Positions 39,911 to 48,609 of a stretch of DNA of 64,000 nucleotides are shown piece by piece. The stretch spans positions 83,185 to 147,184 of the forward strand of contig JBFGKE010000004.1 in assembly GCA_041576815.1 (NCBI GenBank), read 5' to 3'. Positions within the stretch are counted from its first letter, which is position 1. The number at the start of each line of letters is the position of its first letter. The position numbers were made by a program, and so were the translations under genes. The notes below the pieces were generated by a model. The model ran no database searches. It was not told the origin of the DNA and worked only from the letters and a program-made list of their open reading frames with translations. This DNA comes from SG8-38 sp041576815. Its GTDB lineage: Bacteria; Myxococcota_A; Polyangia; Polyangiales; Houyiibacteriaceae.

Positions 39911-41698
39911 ATGCTCGAACGCTTTGCTTCGCCCTCATGGCGGTCGTCGGTGCTCGCAGAGCTTCGGTCGGGGCCGAAGGCGCTGCGCAAGACGGTGCCG
40001 TGGTTGCTGCGGACTCGGCTTCGACGCGTCCAGAGCCTGCTGCAAGTGGCGCTGAAGAACGCGCAAGACGCGCCACACGACCTCGCGTTCGAGATGGACG
40101 ACGAACATCTCACGTGGTCCGAGCTCGCGAGCACGACGTCGCGTGTCGGTCACGTTCTTGCTGCAGCAGGCGTAAAGCCAGGCGACGTCGTCGCGCTGGT
40201 CGCGGAGAATTCGCCTTTCTACGTCGCATCGGTCCTCGGCATTTCGCGCGTCGGCGCGACGGCGGCCCTCGTCAACACCAACCTTCGCGGGCGGCCGTTG
40301 TCGCACGCGATCGAGGTGTCGAAGGCAAAGGTCGTGCTGATCAGCCACCGTTTGGAGCCGGGGCTGCGTGAATGCGAGGCGCTCTGTGAGTCGCTCGATC
40401 GGATTCTCGTGTTTGACGACGACCCGTATTCGAGCTTGCTCGCGAGCACGCCCGCGACTCCGTATCCCGAAGCGCCGGTCCGTGCAGAGGACGATTTCAT
40501 TTACATCTACACGTCCGGGACCACCGGTTTCCCCAAGCCATGCCGAATCTCACATGCGCGCGCGATCCTCGCAGGGGCCGGGTTTGGGCCGCTGATGTAC
40601 GAGTTCGTCCCTGGTGACAAGCTCTACTGCGTTCTTCCCCTTTATCACGCCAACGGTCTTCTTCTCGGGGCGTCCTCGACGATCGTGGCACGCGTGCCGA
40701 TGGCGATGCGGCGCTCGTTCAGCGCCAGCGCCTTTTGGGATGACGTGCACAAGTACGGCGCGACCGCGCTCCTCTACATCGGCGAGCTCTGCCGCTACCT
40801 CGTGAACTCCCCGCCGCATCCGAAAGAGCTGCCAAATCCCGTGAGGGTCGCGGTCGGCAATGGCCTCAGACCGGACATTTGGCCGCGGTTCAAGACGCGC
40901 TTTGGTATCCAGCACATCCGAGAGTTTTACGGAGCCACCGAAGCGCCTGGCTTCATCGCGAACATCAGCGGCCGCGAAGGGTCGGTTGGTCGGGTCCCGC
41001 TGGGCGGCTTGGCAGGCTGGCTCCGAATCGTTCGTTACGACGTCGACCGCGAGCGACATCCGCGGGACTCGCGAGGGTTTTGCATCCCTTGTGAGAGCGG
41101 TGAGGTCGGCGAGCTGCTCATTCGCGTGCCGAAAGCGACGGGCAACGGCCTCGAGTACCGCGGCTACACCGATCCAAGTGCAACCGAAAAGAAGCTGCTC
41201 CGCGACGTGTTCAAGAAGGGTGACGAGTACTTCCGCTCCGGCGACTTGCTTCGAACGGACCACGACGGCTTCTACTACTTCGTCGACCGCATCGGCGACA
41301 CCTTCCGGTGGAAAGGCGAGAATGTCTCGACCGCGGAGGTCGCCGACGTGATCACTCACAACGACGGCATCGCCGAGGCCACGGTGACCGGCGTTCACGT
41401 GCCGAACATGGACGGCCAGGCGGGTCTCGCCGCGGTCGTACCGATCGACGACTTCGATCCAGACCGGTTTTGGAATGCGGTCTCCGAGCTTCCCGCGTAC
41501 GCACAGCCCCGGTTCGTTCGTGTGATGGGGAGCCTCGCGAAGACCGGAACGTTCAAGATTCAAAAGAACGACCTCCGAAAAGACGGAGTCGACCCGGCCA
41601 CGGTGCTCGACCCGCTCTACGTCCGAACGGACGAAGGCTACGAGCGCCTCACGCAAGAGCGATGGGCCGACGTCAAAGAGGGGCGCCTCAAGCTCTAG
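39911..41698 (+). CDS. Long/very-long-chain acyl-CoA synthetase (FATP/FadD6 type)
   Basis: 595 residues. The AMP-binding motif YTSGTTGFPKPCRISHAR starts near 201, GEYG-like FYGATEAPGF, the hinge region YFRSGDLLRTDHDGFYYFVD and RIGDTFRWKGENVSTAEVAD are all present, with the catalytic Lys region KTGTFKIQKNDLR near the end. The overall pattern follows the SLC27/FATP group, which activates long or bulky acids including bile acid and very-long-chain substrates. ATG at 39911 gives a hydrophobic-light N-terminus. A short palindrome at 41695-41713 spans its stop and that of the convergent DUF4202 gene. Confidence 0.93.
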   Translation: MLERFASPSWRSSVLAELRSGPKALRKTVPWLLRTRLRRVQSLLQVALKNAQDAPHDLAFEMDDEHLTWSELASTTSRVGHVLAAAGVKPGDVVALVAENSPFYVASVLGISRVGATAALVNTNLRGRPLSHAIEVSKAKVVLISHRLEPGLRECEALCESLDRILVFDDDPYSSLLASTPATPYPEAPVRAEDDFIYIYTSGTTGFPKPCRISHARAILAGAGFGPLMYEFVPGDKLYCVLPLYHANGLLLGASSTIVARVPMAMRRSFSASAFWDDVHKYGATALLYIGELCRYLVNSPPHPKELPNPVRVAVGNGLRPDIWPRFKTRFGIQHIREFYGATEAPGFIANISGREGSVGRVPLGGLAGWLRIVRYDVDRERHPRDSRGFCIPCESGEVGELLIRVPKATGNGLEYRGYTDPSATEKKLLRDVFKKGDEYFRSGDLLRTDHDGFYYFVDRIGDTFRWKGENVSTAEVADVITHNDGIAEATVTGVHVPNMDGQAGLAAVVPIDDFDPDRFWNAVSELPAYAQPRFVRVMGSLAKTGTFKIQKNDLRKDGVDPATVLDPLYVRTDEGYERLTQERWADVKEGRLKL

Positions 41699-41709
41699 CG
41701 CCGCAATCG

Positions 41710-42294
41710 CTAGGGCGACTCCAGCGCCTTCTCGATGACGGCGCGATCTTCGGGAGCGTAGTCCAGGGCAAGCGCAGCGCCGTGCCCTCGATCGGTCATC
41801 TTTTTCCAAGTCTTCTGCACGATGGGGATCAGCTTTTCTTCGTTGTGCTTTTGCGCGAAATCGTGAAAGTAGTGCTCGAGGAACACGAGGCAGATCACGT
41901 CTTCGAGCAGCTGCACGTCGGGATCGGTCTTGAGGCCGCGTTTCTTGAGGAGCGTTTGGACGCGCGCGATCGTGTCGTCGCCATAGCCGACCATTCGCAG
42001 AATCTTCCCGGCAATCTCCCCATGGCGTTTGTAGAGATCGGTGCGCCATTTGAGATAGCCCGCCCTCCCCTCCGGATAGCTCTCCCGCGGCACCTCCCAG
42101 CGGCGAATGTGTTGAGCGCGGGCCGCTAACTGCACGGGTTCGGGCGCATCGGGCGCGTACGCGTTCAGTCGGGACGACATCCGCTGGCCGTAGACCAGCT
42201 CCCTCGGAAGGACCTGCCCGTTTACGGTTTCGGTGTTGGGATCCTCGGCGTTCGCTTCATCGAAGAGCCGAAAAGCCTCGTCGCGCCGAGACAT
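41710..42294 (-). CDS. DUF4202 domain protein
   Basis: 194 residues, soluble and helical. It matches the uncharacterised DUF4202 family: LVYGQRMSSRLNAYAPDAPE, LAARAQHIRRWEVPRESYPE, YLKWRTDLYKRHGEIAGKIL and EDVICLVFLEHYFHDFAQKH. The spaced His and Asp residues (RAQHIRRW, ...RHGE, ...ED...H) suggest an HD-type metal site. Function unknown. It stands alone and is convergent with the acyl-CoA synthetase. Confidence 0.88.
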   Translation of the reverse strand: MSRRDEAFRLFDEANAEDPNTETVNGQVLPRELVYGQRMSSRLNAYAPDAPEPVQLAARAQHIRRWEVPRESYPEGRAGYLKWRTDLYKRHGEIAGKILRMVGYGDDTIARVQTLLKKRGLKTDPDVQLLEDVICLVFLEHYFHDFAQKHNEEKLIPIVQKTWKKMTDRGHGAALALDYAPEDRAVIEKALESP

Positions 42295-42378
42295 GGGGCA
42301 ATTCTAACACGGCGATCGGAGCGCTAGCGCAGGCGCCACGATTTGGCGTATAAGCGAGGAGAACGACCTGGAGGCCCG

Positions 42379-42693
42379 ATGGCGAGAGCGATGCTCCTCA
42401 CGACGACCGCGCTGATGTGCCTCGTCGTCGCCATGGGCTGTGACCGGTCGCCGGAAGTCGCGCCTGAGGCGCCAGAGGCCCAAGGCAGGACGGTCATTTG
42501 GATGCCCGGCCGAGCCGCCGAGGCCGCGAAGTCCAAGCTCGAGCGCGCGGCCGAGCCAAATCGACCGATGTCGACCCCCTCGCCCGACGAGGCCTCCGAA
42601 GCACCTTCGAGTGAGCCGCCACCGCCACCGGCCAAACCACCCCGGCCGCGCGCCCCGCACACCGATCGCTGCGGTCGCCCGCTGATCACCTAG
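42379..42693 (+). CDS. Small Pro-rich lipoprotein
   Basis: 104 residues from ATG at 42379, which has GGAGG five bases upstream. The signal peptide ends in the lipobox V17-A-M-G-C21. The mature part is disordered, Pro/Ala/Glu-rich (SEPPPPPAKPPRPRAP) and closes with TDRCGRPLIT. Function unknown; probably an envelope lipoprotein with an extended linker. Its stop lies eight bases before a palindromic repeat pair. Confidence 0.75.
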   Translation: MARAMLLTTTALMCLVVAMGCDRSPEVAPEAPEAQGRTVIWMPGRAAEAAKSKLERAAEPNRPMSTPSPDEASEAPSSEPPPPPAKPPRPRAPHTDRCGRPLIT

Positions 42694-42700
42694 CGAATAA

Positions 42701-42754
42701 GGGGACAGTCCCCTTTTCCAGGAAAGAACCTAGAAAAGGGGACTGTCCCCTTTT
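42701..42754. repeat. REP-like palindrome pair (copy 2)
   Basis: Same design as the unit at 29987-30040: GGGGACAGTCCCC (42701-42713) with TTTTCC, a short middle, then AAAAGGGGAC, a central T, and GTCCCCTTTT (42734-42754). The two flanking palindromes are identical between the loci while the middle differs (the inner TTTTCC/GGAAAA arms are only partly kept). It may also terminate the lipoprotein transcript, since a T-run follows the second stem. Confidence 0.85.
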
Positions 42755-42774
42755 TAATTTCGGTTGCTTTTTGT

Positions 42775-42788
42775 CTACCGTTTGGTAG
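42775..42788. promoter_or_regulatory. TetR-type operator in front of tetR/acyl-CoA dehydrogenase pair
   Basis: CTACC (42775-42779) and GGTAG (42784-42788) flank GTTT, a perfect inverted repeat of TetR-operator form. It ends 22 bases before the regulator start, and TATACA at 42790-42795 directly after it can serve as a -10 box. Binding here would block transcription of the regulator and the downstream dehydrogenase. Confidence 0.6.
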
Positions 42789-42810
42789 GTATACAGTGAC
42801 CGGGTGGTAG

Positions 42811-43419
42811 ATGGGTGTCCGCGCACAGATTTTGAGCCAGGCGACGCGGCTTTTTGCCGAGCGGGGGTACGACGGGACCTCGGTGCAGGAAATCGCCGAG
42901 GCCGTCGGAATTCGGAAGCCGAGCCTGCTCTATCACTTCAAATCCAAGGACGAGCTGCGGCAAGAGGTGCTCGCCAAGATGCTGGCGCATTGGAACGCGG
43001 TGCTGCCGGGGCTTCTGCTCAAGGCGTCCACCGAAGAGCGGTTCGACTCGACGATGGAGGCGCTGACCGAGTTCTTCGTCGAAGACCCGGATCGTGCGCG
43101 CCTCTTCCTGCGTGAGACCCTCGACCGTCCCGATCGCATGCAGGCGATGCTCGGCGAATTCGTCAAGCCGTGGGTAGACCTTCTCGGCAGTCAGCTCGAG
43201 CGCGCAAAGAAGCAAGGACTCGTTCGAAAAGACGTCGACCCGCAGGCCTATGTGGTCGAGGTCATCACGATGGCAGTCGCGGGCACCGCGGTGATCGATA
43301 CGATGGGGGTGGTGCTGCCCAAAGACGACGCCCGCGGAACCACACGCAAACGTCACGCGCGAGAGCTGATCCGCCTCGCGCGTTCGGGGCTCTACACAGA
43401 GTATGAAGGCGAGACATAA
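42811..43419 (+). CDS. TetR family transcriptional regulator
   Basis: 202 residues. The helix-turn-helix domain spans ~3-50 (ILSQATRLFAERGYDGTSVQ, EIAEAVGIRKPSLLYHFKSK, DELRQEVLAKML). The remaining helices form the ligand pocket (FVEDPDRARLFLRETLDRPD). It precedes the acyl-CoA dehydrogenase gene by two bases and has an operator-like repeat upstream, so it probably represses both genes and is relieved by an acyl-CoA. Confidence 0.92.
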   Translation: MGVRAQILSQATRLFAERGYDGTSVQEIAEAVGIRKPSLLYHFKSKDELRQEVLAKMLAHWNAVLPGLLLKASTEERFDSTMEALTEFFVEDPDRARLFLRETLDRPDRMQAMLGEFVKPWVDLLGSQLERAKKQGLVRKDVDPQAYVVEVITMAVAGTAVIDTMGVVLPKDDARGTTRKRHARELIRLARSGLYTEYEGET

Positions 43420-43421
43420 CC

Positions 43422-45353
43422 ATGGGTAACTTCTTCAAAGACAACGCCGACCTGCAGTACTACTTCGACAAGGGCATCGACTGGGAGTCGCTGGTTCGGG
43501 TGACCGAGCGTGATTTCCGGGATACCGAGGGAGAAGGATTCAAATCGACCGACGAGGCCGTCGCATTCTACCGCGACATCATCGAGATGTTCGGCCAGTT
43601 CGTCGCGGACGAGATCAAGCCCTATGAAAAACAGATCGATGCCGAAGGCGTGAACCTCGTCGACGGAGAGATCGTGTTTCCGGAGCGGCTCGCCAACATC
43701 TTCGAGCAGGTCAACGCGCTCGACCTGCACGGCCTCAACGTGCCGCGCGAGCTCGGTGGGATGAACGCCCCCATGATGATCTATTTCATCAACTGCGAGC
43801 TGATGGCCCGCGCCGACGTCTCGGTGATGTCACACCACAGCTTCCACGGCGGCATCGCCATGGCGGCTCTCGTTTTCTCCGCGAGGGAGGGAACGTCCGA
43901 CATCGACCCGCAGACCGGCCGCATTCGAGGGACCCGATGGCGCGAAGCCATCGAAGAAATCGTGGCGGGCAAGGCGTCGGGCTGCATGGACATCACCGAG
44001 CCGGATGCCGGCTCGGACATGGCCGCGCTTCGGACATTCGCCGAGCAGGATGCCGACGGCAACTGGTACGTGACCGGTGAAAAAACTTTCATCACGTCGG
44101 GACACGGCAAATACCACTTCGTGATCGCGCGCACCGAGGACGCGGCCGACCCTGACGACCCGATGAGCGGCCTCGAAGGCCTTTCTATGTTTCTCGTCCG
44201 CGCCTACGAAGAAGACGAGCACGGAAACAGAACGCGCATCGTGCAGCTCAGCCGCGTCGAAGAAAAGCTCGGCCACCACGGCTCGCCGACCTGCGGGCTC
44301 ATGTTCGACAAAGCCCCCGCGGAGCTCGTCGGTCAGCGGGGCGAGGGCTTCCAATACATGCTCGTGCTGATGAACAACGCGCGGCTGGGCGTCGGCTTCG
44401 AGTGCCTCGGGCTCAGCGAGTCCGCCTATCGCGCGGCCGCCGCTTACACCGCTGAGCGCCGCTCGATGGGCAAGACGATCGACCGCCACGAGATGATCGC
44501 GGATTACCTCGAGACGATGAAGACGGAAATCCAAGGGATTCGCGCAATGGCGATGGCCGCTGGTTTTCACGAGGAGATGGCGCAGAAGCTCCAGCTCGTG
44601 ATTGATCACGGCGACCTCAGCACCGCGGCGAAAGCGCGGCTGAGGCGCCAGATGAAGTCTCATGAGCGGAAGTCGCGCCGAATCACGCCGCTGCTGAAGT
44701 ACTTCGGCGCGGAGAAAGCCGTCGAGCACGCGCGAATCACCCTGCAGATGCATGGCGGCAACGGCTACATCAAGGAATATCTTCCCGAAAAGCTCGTGCG
44801 CGACGCCATCGTCATGCCGATCTACGAAGGAACGAGTCAGATCCAGGCGCTGATGGCGATGAAGGACACGCTCGGCGGTATCATCAAGAACCCGCAGGCC
44901 TTCGTGCGGCGGATGGCGCAGGCGCGCTGGCGCTCGCTTTCGAGTCGTGACCCGTTCGAGCGGCGAGTTGCGCAGCTGCAGTCTCTGTCGCTCGGCGCGC
45001 AGCAACACCTCGTGCTCAAGACCGCCGGCGACAAAGTCAAAGGCCTTCGCGGCAGACCGATCGGGGAGTGGTCGGCCGAGCTCACCAAGAGCTGGGATCC
45101 CAAGCGCGACTTCGCTTACGCGATGCTACACGCCGAGCGCCTCACGCAGCTGCTCGGCGAAACGGTGATCGCGGAGCTCCTCCTCGACCAGGCCAAAAAA
45201 CACCCCGAGCGGCTCGAGGTGCTGGAACGCCACCTCGAGCGCGCCGAGCCGAGGGCCCGCTACCTGCACGATCAGATCACGACCACTGGCCAGCGGCTCC
45301 TCGAGAAGCTCTCACCGACTGCGCCGGAAGTGACCGACCAAGCGGCTGAGTGA
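43422..45353 (+). CDS. Acyl-CoA dehydrogenase, long form
   Basis: 643 residues, about 250 longer than the basic family. The flavoprotein core has SGCMDITEPDAGSDMAALRT, TFITSGHGKYHFVIARTED, ARLGVGFECLGLSESAYRAA, and the catalytic-Glu segment KLVRDAIVMPIYEGTSQIQA. The C-terminal ~150 residues add a helical domain typical of FadE5-like enzymes that act on long or bulky acyl-CoA. It removes hydrogens in the first step of beta-oxidation. Its 3' end overlaps the end of the convergent epimerase by 42 bases. Confidence 0.95.
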   Translation: MGNFFKDNADLQYYFDKGIDWESLVRVTERDFRDTEGEGFKSTDEAVAFYRDIIEMFGQFVADEIKPYEKQIDAEGVNLVDGEIVFPERLANIFEQVNALDLHGLNVPRELGGMNAPMMIYFINCELMARADVSVMSHHSFHGGIAMAALVFSAREGTSDIDPQTGRIRGTRWREAIEEIVAGKASGCMDITEPDAGSDMAALRTFAEQDADGNWYVTGEKTFITSGHGKYHFVIARTEDAADPDDPMSGLEGLSMFLVRAYEEDEHGNRTRIVQLSRVEEKLGHHGSPTCGLMFDKAPAELVGQRGEGFQYMLVLMNNARLGVGFECLGLSESAYRAAAAYTAERRSMGKTIDRHEMIADYLETMKTEIQGIRAMAMAAGFHEEMAQKLQLVIDHGDLSTAAKARLRRQMKSHERKSRRITPLLKYFGAEKAVEHARITLQMHGGNGYIKEYLPEKLVRDAIVMPIYEGTSQIQALMAMKDTLGGIIKNPQAFVRRMAQARWRSLSSRDPFERRVAQLQSLSLGAQQHLVLKTAGDKVKGLRGRPIGEWSAELTKSWDPKRDFAYAMLHAERLTQLLGETVIAELLLDQAKKHPERLEVLERHLERAEPRARYLHDQITTTGQRLLEKLSPTAPEVTDQAAE

Positions 45354-46355
45354 ACCGCTCCGATACCAGCCGTTTTGGAGGTACCATTCGTGCGTCCGGC
45401 GAACGCCCTCGCAAAGGTCGATCTCCGTCGTGAAGCCGAAGTCGCGGCGGGCGGCGTCCGCCACGCACGTCCAAGCCTGCTGCGCCCCCATCCGGGCCTT
45501 TTGGAAGTTCAGCAGTCGTGGCTTTTTGTCGAGCTGCGTGGCCAGCTCGCCCCCAACCGCCGCGACCGACACCAGGTGCTCGGGCAAGTCGAGAGTTCGC
45601 ACCGGCCTACCGACCGCGCGCACGACTTCGTTCTGAAGCTCCTCCCAAGTGACCTGCTCGTCGCTCGCCAAGAAGTAGCCCTTGCCGACGCTCCGCTCGT
45701 GGGTTGCAGCCTGGAGGATCCCGCGGACACAGTCATCGACGTAGATCACCGACATGATCCGGTTGCGGTTCCCGAAAAACACGTTCCATCCGCGCATCGC
45801 GGTTTGAAACAAGTTGAAGTAATCGACGTCGCCGGGACCGTACACGCCGCCGGGCCGCAAGATCGTCCAAGGCACGTCGGCGGACTCCTCCTCGACGACG
45901 CGCTCGGCCTCGAGCTTGCTCTCGCCGTAGTGCTCGATCGGGCGCGGTGGGTTTTCTTCCCGGTGGGGCGCCTCGGTCGCAGACGGCCCATACGCGGCCA
46001 AGGACGACACCAGGACGAAGCGCTTCGTCTCGGGATGCTCACGCCTGACCGCCGCGAGCAAGTTGCGGGTTGGCATCACATTGCCTTCGCGGAAATCGTC
46101 GTAGGAGCTCCCCTTGGTGACGCCGGCGACGTGCAGGACGTAATCGGGCTTTTCGGCGCGAATGATTCGCTCGAGCTCGGCAACCTGCGAGTAGTTGGCC
46201 TCCACCGAGCGAGCCTCCTTCGACGGAGGAGACCCGGGTCGACGAATGGCCACGAGGTCGGCGCCCGACGACAACAGCGCGTCGCGAAGCCGGCCGCCGA
46301 CGAAGCCGCTCGCACCGGTGATCAGCACTTTGCCGTCGAGACCCGTCGCCGCCAT
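45312..46355 (-). CDS. NAD-dependent epimerase/dehydratase (extended SDR; 3-beta-HSD-like)
   Basis: 347 residues from ATG at 46355. The NAD motif is ITGASGFVGGRLRDAL, with HVAGVTKG, catalytic Ser in LVSSLAAYG, and Tyr-x3-Lys in HYGESKLEAE. It belongs to extended SDRs whose members include sugar epimerases and 3-beta-hydroxysteroid dehydrogenases; given the neighbourhood, a lipid or steroid alcohol is possible. The open frame beyond 46355 is antisense to the divergent aldehyde dehydrogenase gene. The C-terminus ends in a hydrophobic-basic tail without a clear membrane span. Confidence 0.87.
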   Translation of the reverse strand: MAATGLDGKVLITGASGFVGGRLRDALLSSGADLVAIRRPGSPPSKEARSVEANYSQVAELERIIRAEKPDYVLHVAGVTKGSSYDDFREGNVMPTRNLLAAVRREHPETKRFVLVSSLAAYGPSATEAPHREENPPRPIEHYGESKLEAERVVEEESADVPWTILRPGGVYGPGDVDYFNLFQTAMRGWNVFFGNRNRIMSVIYVDDCVRGILQAATHERSVGKGYFLASDEQVTWEELQNEVVRAVGRPVRTLDLPEHLVSVAAVGGELATQLDKKPRLLNFQKARMGAQQAWTCVADAARRDFGFTTEIDLCEGVRRTHEWYLQNGWYRSGSLSRLVGHFRRSR

Positions 46356-46432
46356 CGGCACGTGGTGCCCTGTCAGCGACCAAGATGCAAGCCCGGATTG
46401 ACCCAGTCGGCGAGGTGCGAAACGCTTCGCCC

Positions 46433-47827
46433 ATGCGCCAGCGCTTCCAAACGATCTCCCCCGTGGACGGAAGCGTGGTTTTTGAAGGACCCCTGGACGG
46501 GGCGAGCGAGATCCACCGGACGCTCGAGGCAGCCCACGCTGCGTCCGACACGTGGCGCAAGACCGGGCTCCACAATCGCTGCGTGATGGTCCGGCGCTTC
46601 GTCGAGTGTGCCGTGGACGACGAGGACGCCGTCGCGCGAGAGCTGACGATGCAAATGGGACGGCCGATCGCACAGGGCGCGGGCGAGATCGGGGGCTGGC
46701 TGCTCCGAGGTCGAACGATGGTCGACCTCGCTCCGGAGGCCCTGGCCGACATCGAGCTCGCCGAGCGCGCTGGCTTCACGCGTTTCATTCGACGCGAGCC
46801 GCTTGGCGTCGTGTTCGTCGTGGCGCCGTGGAACTACCCCTGGCTGACCGCGGTGAACGCGCTCGTCCCGGCGCTCGTGGCAGGCAACCCGGTGATCCTG
46901 AAGCACTCGGAGCAAACCCCGCTGGTCGCAGAGCGCATCGGCGACGCGGCAAAGCGGGCCGGCCTTCCTGACGGCGTGCTTCAGGTTCTCTACCTCGACC
47001 ACGACGGCGTCGCGGACGTAATCGGCGACCCCCGCATTGCTTTCGTCGCCTTCACGGGGTCCGTGGAGGGCGGCTTTGCGATCCAGCAAGCGGCTTCGCG
47101 TCGCTTCATCGGCGCAGCGCTCGAGCTCGGCGGCAAAGACCCCGCATACGTTTGCCGCGACGCGGACGTGGAGCGGTCGGCGTTCAACCTCGTGGATGGT
47201 GCATTCTACAACGCCGGTCAGTCCTGCTGCGGCATCGAGCGGATCTACGTCCACCAAGACGTCTATTCGTCCTTCCTCGACGCTTTCGTCGCCGCCGCCA
47301 ACGACCTGGTGCTCGGCGACCCGCGAGACGCGGGCACCACGCTCGGACCCGTGGTTCGCGTTCGCAGTGCGAAGGCAATCCAAGCTCAGATCGACGAAGC
47401 GCTCGCATCGGGTGCGCGCGGTGTCATCGACCCGGGCGGCTTCGAGGAGGTGAAGCGCGGCTTTCCGTACATGGCGCCGCAGGCGCTGGTCGACGTCGAT
47501 CATTCGATGCGCATCATGCGCGAAGAGACGTTCGGCCCCGCCGTCGGCATCATGTCCGTTCGGGACGACGCCGAGGCGATCGCCCTGATGAACGACAGCC
47601 GCTACGGCCTCACCGCGTCAGTCTGGACGTCAGACCTCGACCGCGCCACGCAGATCGGCGAGCGCGTCGAAACGGGCACCTGGTACATGAATCGCTGCGA
47701 CTATCTCGATCCCGAGCTGGCGTGGGTCGGCGTGAAGGACTCCGGACGCGGTTGCAGCCTTTCCGTCCTCGGCTACGCACAGCTCACGCGGCCGAAGTCG
47801 TTTCACCTTCGCCACGCGCCAGGATAG
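46433..47827 (+). CDS. Aldehyde dehydrogenase (NAD(P)-dependent)
   Basis: 464 residues from ATG at 46433, or 480 from ATG at 46385. The family hallmarks are VVAPWNYPWLTAVNALVPAL, the cofactor-binding FTGSVEGGFAIQ, catalytic Glu in ALELGGKDPAYV, catalytic Cys in NAGQSCCGIERIY, and EETFGPAVGIM. It oxidises an aldehyde to an acid, probably in the same lipid or alcohol catabolism as the neighbours. No clear ribosome site favours either start; the shorter gives the usual N-terminus. Divergent from the epimerase. Confidence 0.93.
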   Translation: MRQRFQTISPVDGSVVFEGPLDGASEIHRTLEAAHAASDTWRKTGLHNRCVMVRRFVECAVDDEDAVARELTMQMGRPIAQGAGEIGGWLLRGRTMVDLAPEALADIELAERAGFTRFIRREPLGVVFVVAPWNYPWLTAVNALVPALVAGNPVILKHSEQTPLVAERIGDAAKRAGLPDGVLQVLYLDHDGVADVIGDPRIAFVAFTGSVEGGFAIQQAASRRFIGAALELGGKDPAYVCRDADVERSAFNLVDGAFYNAGQSCCGIERIYVHQDVYSSFLDAFVAAANDLVLGDPRDAGTTLGPVVRVRSAKAIQAQIDEALASGARGVIDPGGFEEVKRGFPYMAPQALVDVDHSMRIMREETFGPAVGIMSVRDDAEAIALMNDSRYGLTASVWTSDLDRATQIGERVETGTWYMNRCDYLDPELAWVGVKDSGRGCSLSVLGYAQLTRPKSFHLRHAPG

Positions 47828-47865
47828 CCTGGCCATCGCACCTGGGGTCGCTATAGTCGCCCGCG

Positions 47866-48609
47866 ATGAAACCGCCGGTGCTGCGCTGCCGACACGTGAC
47901 GAAACGCTACGGGGCGTTCACGGCGCTCGAAGACCTCTCGCTCGAAGTCTACGAAGGAGAGATCTTCGCGCTGCTCGGCCCCAACGGCGCGGGCAAGTCC
48001 ACCCTCATCCACTGCATCACCGGGCTCGCCAAACAAAGCGAAGGCAGCATCGCGGTGCTCGGTTTCGACACGCTGAACGACTTCCGAACCACACGCCGCC
48101 TCGTCGGTCTCGTGCCGCAGGAAATCAACTACGACCCCTTTTTCACGCCCCTCGAAAGTTTGATGATCCAAATGGGCCTGATGGGCGTCGAGCCAAACCG
48201 TGAGCGTGCGGAAGAGCTGCTCAAGACCTTCGCGCTCGACGAAAAACGCGATGCGTACACGCGGACGTTGTCGGGCGGCATGAAGCGGCGGCTGTTGGTG
48301 GCCAAAGCACTCGTGCACGAGCCGCGGCTGCTTTTCCTGGACGAGCCGACTGCGGGCGTCGACGTCGAGCTGCGGCGCGAGCTTTGGCAGGAGGTGGAGG
48401 ATCTCCGCGCAGCAGGCACCACGATCGTGCTCACCACCCACTACATCGAAGAAGCCGAGCGCCTGGCAGACCGGATCGGTTTTTTACACCGGGGCGAGCT
48501 ATTGCTGGTCGAAAGCCGGCACAGCCTGATGGAACGCCACGGCGGGCGTGCCCTCGAGGAGATCTACTTGGAGCTCATCCGCGAAGCCAACGAAAGGCAC
48601 GCCGCGTGA
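47866..48609 (+). CDS. ABC transporter ATP-binding protein (DrrA/NodI type)
   Basis: 247 residues. Walker A GPNGAGKSTL (~41), signature TLSGGMKRRLLVAKALVHEP, Walker B LLFLDEPTAGVD and the H-loop LTTHYIEEAERLADR are all intact. Energises an ABC-2 exporter with the adjacent permease, probably for lipids, polysaccharide or drugs. ATG at 47866. It overlaps the permease start by GTGA. Confidence 0.95.
   Translation: MKPPVLRCRHVTKRYGAFTALEDLSLEVYEGEIFALLGPNGAGKSTLIHCITGLAKQSEGSIAVLGFDTLNDFRTTRRLVGLVPQEINYDPFFTPLESLMIQMGLMGVEPNRERAEELLKTFALDEKRDAYTRTLSGGMKRRLLVAKALVHEPRLLFLDEPTAGVDVELRRELWQEVEDLRAAGTTIVLTTHYIEEAERLADRIGFLHRGELLLVESRHSLMERHGGRALEEIYLELIREANERHAA

Noticed and set aside
41695..41713. 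CTAGCG/CGCTAG palindrome between two convergent genes as a terminator
   Set aside because: Six base pairs only, no T-tract, and the symmetry arises partly because both genes end in TAG.
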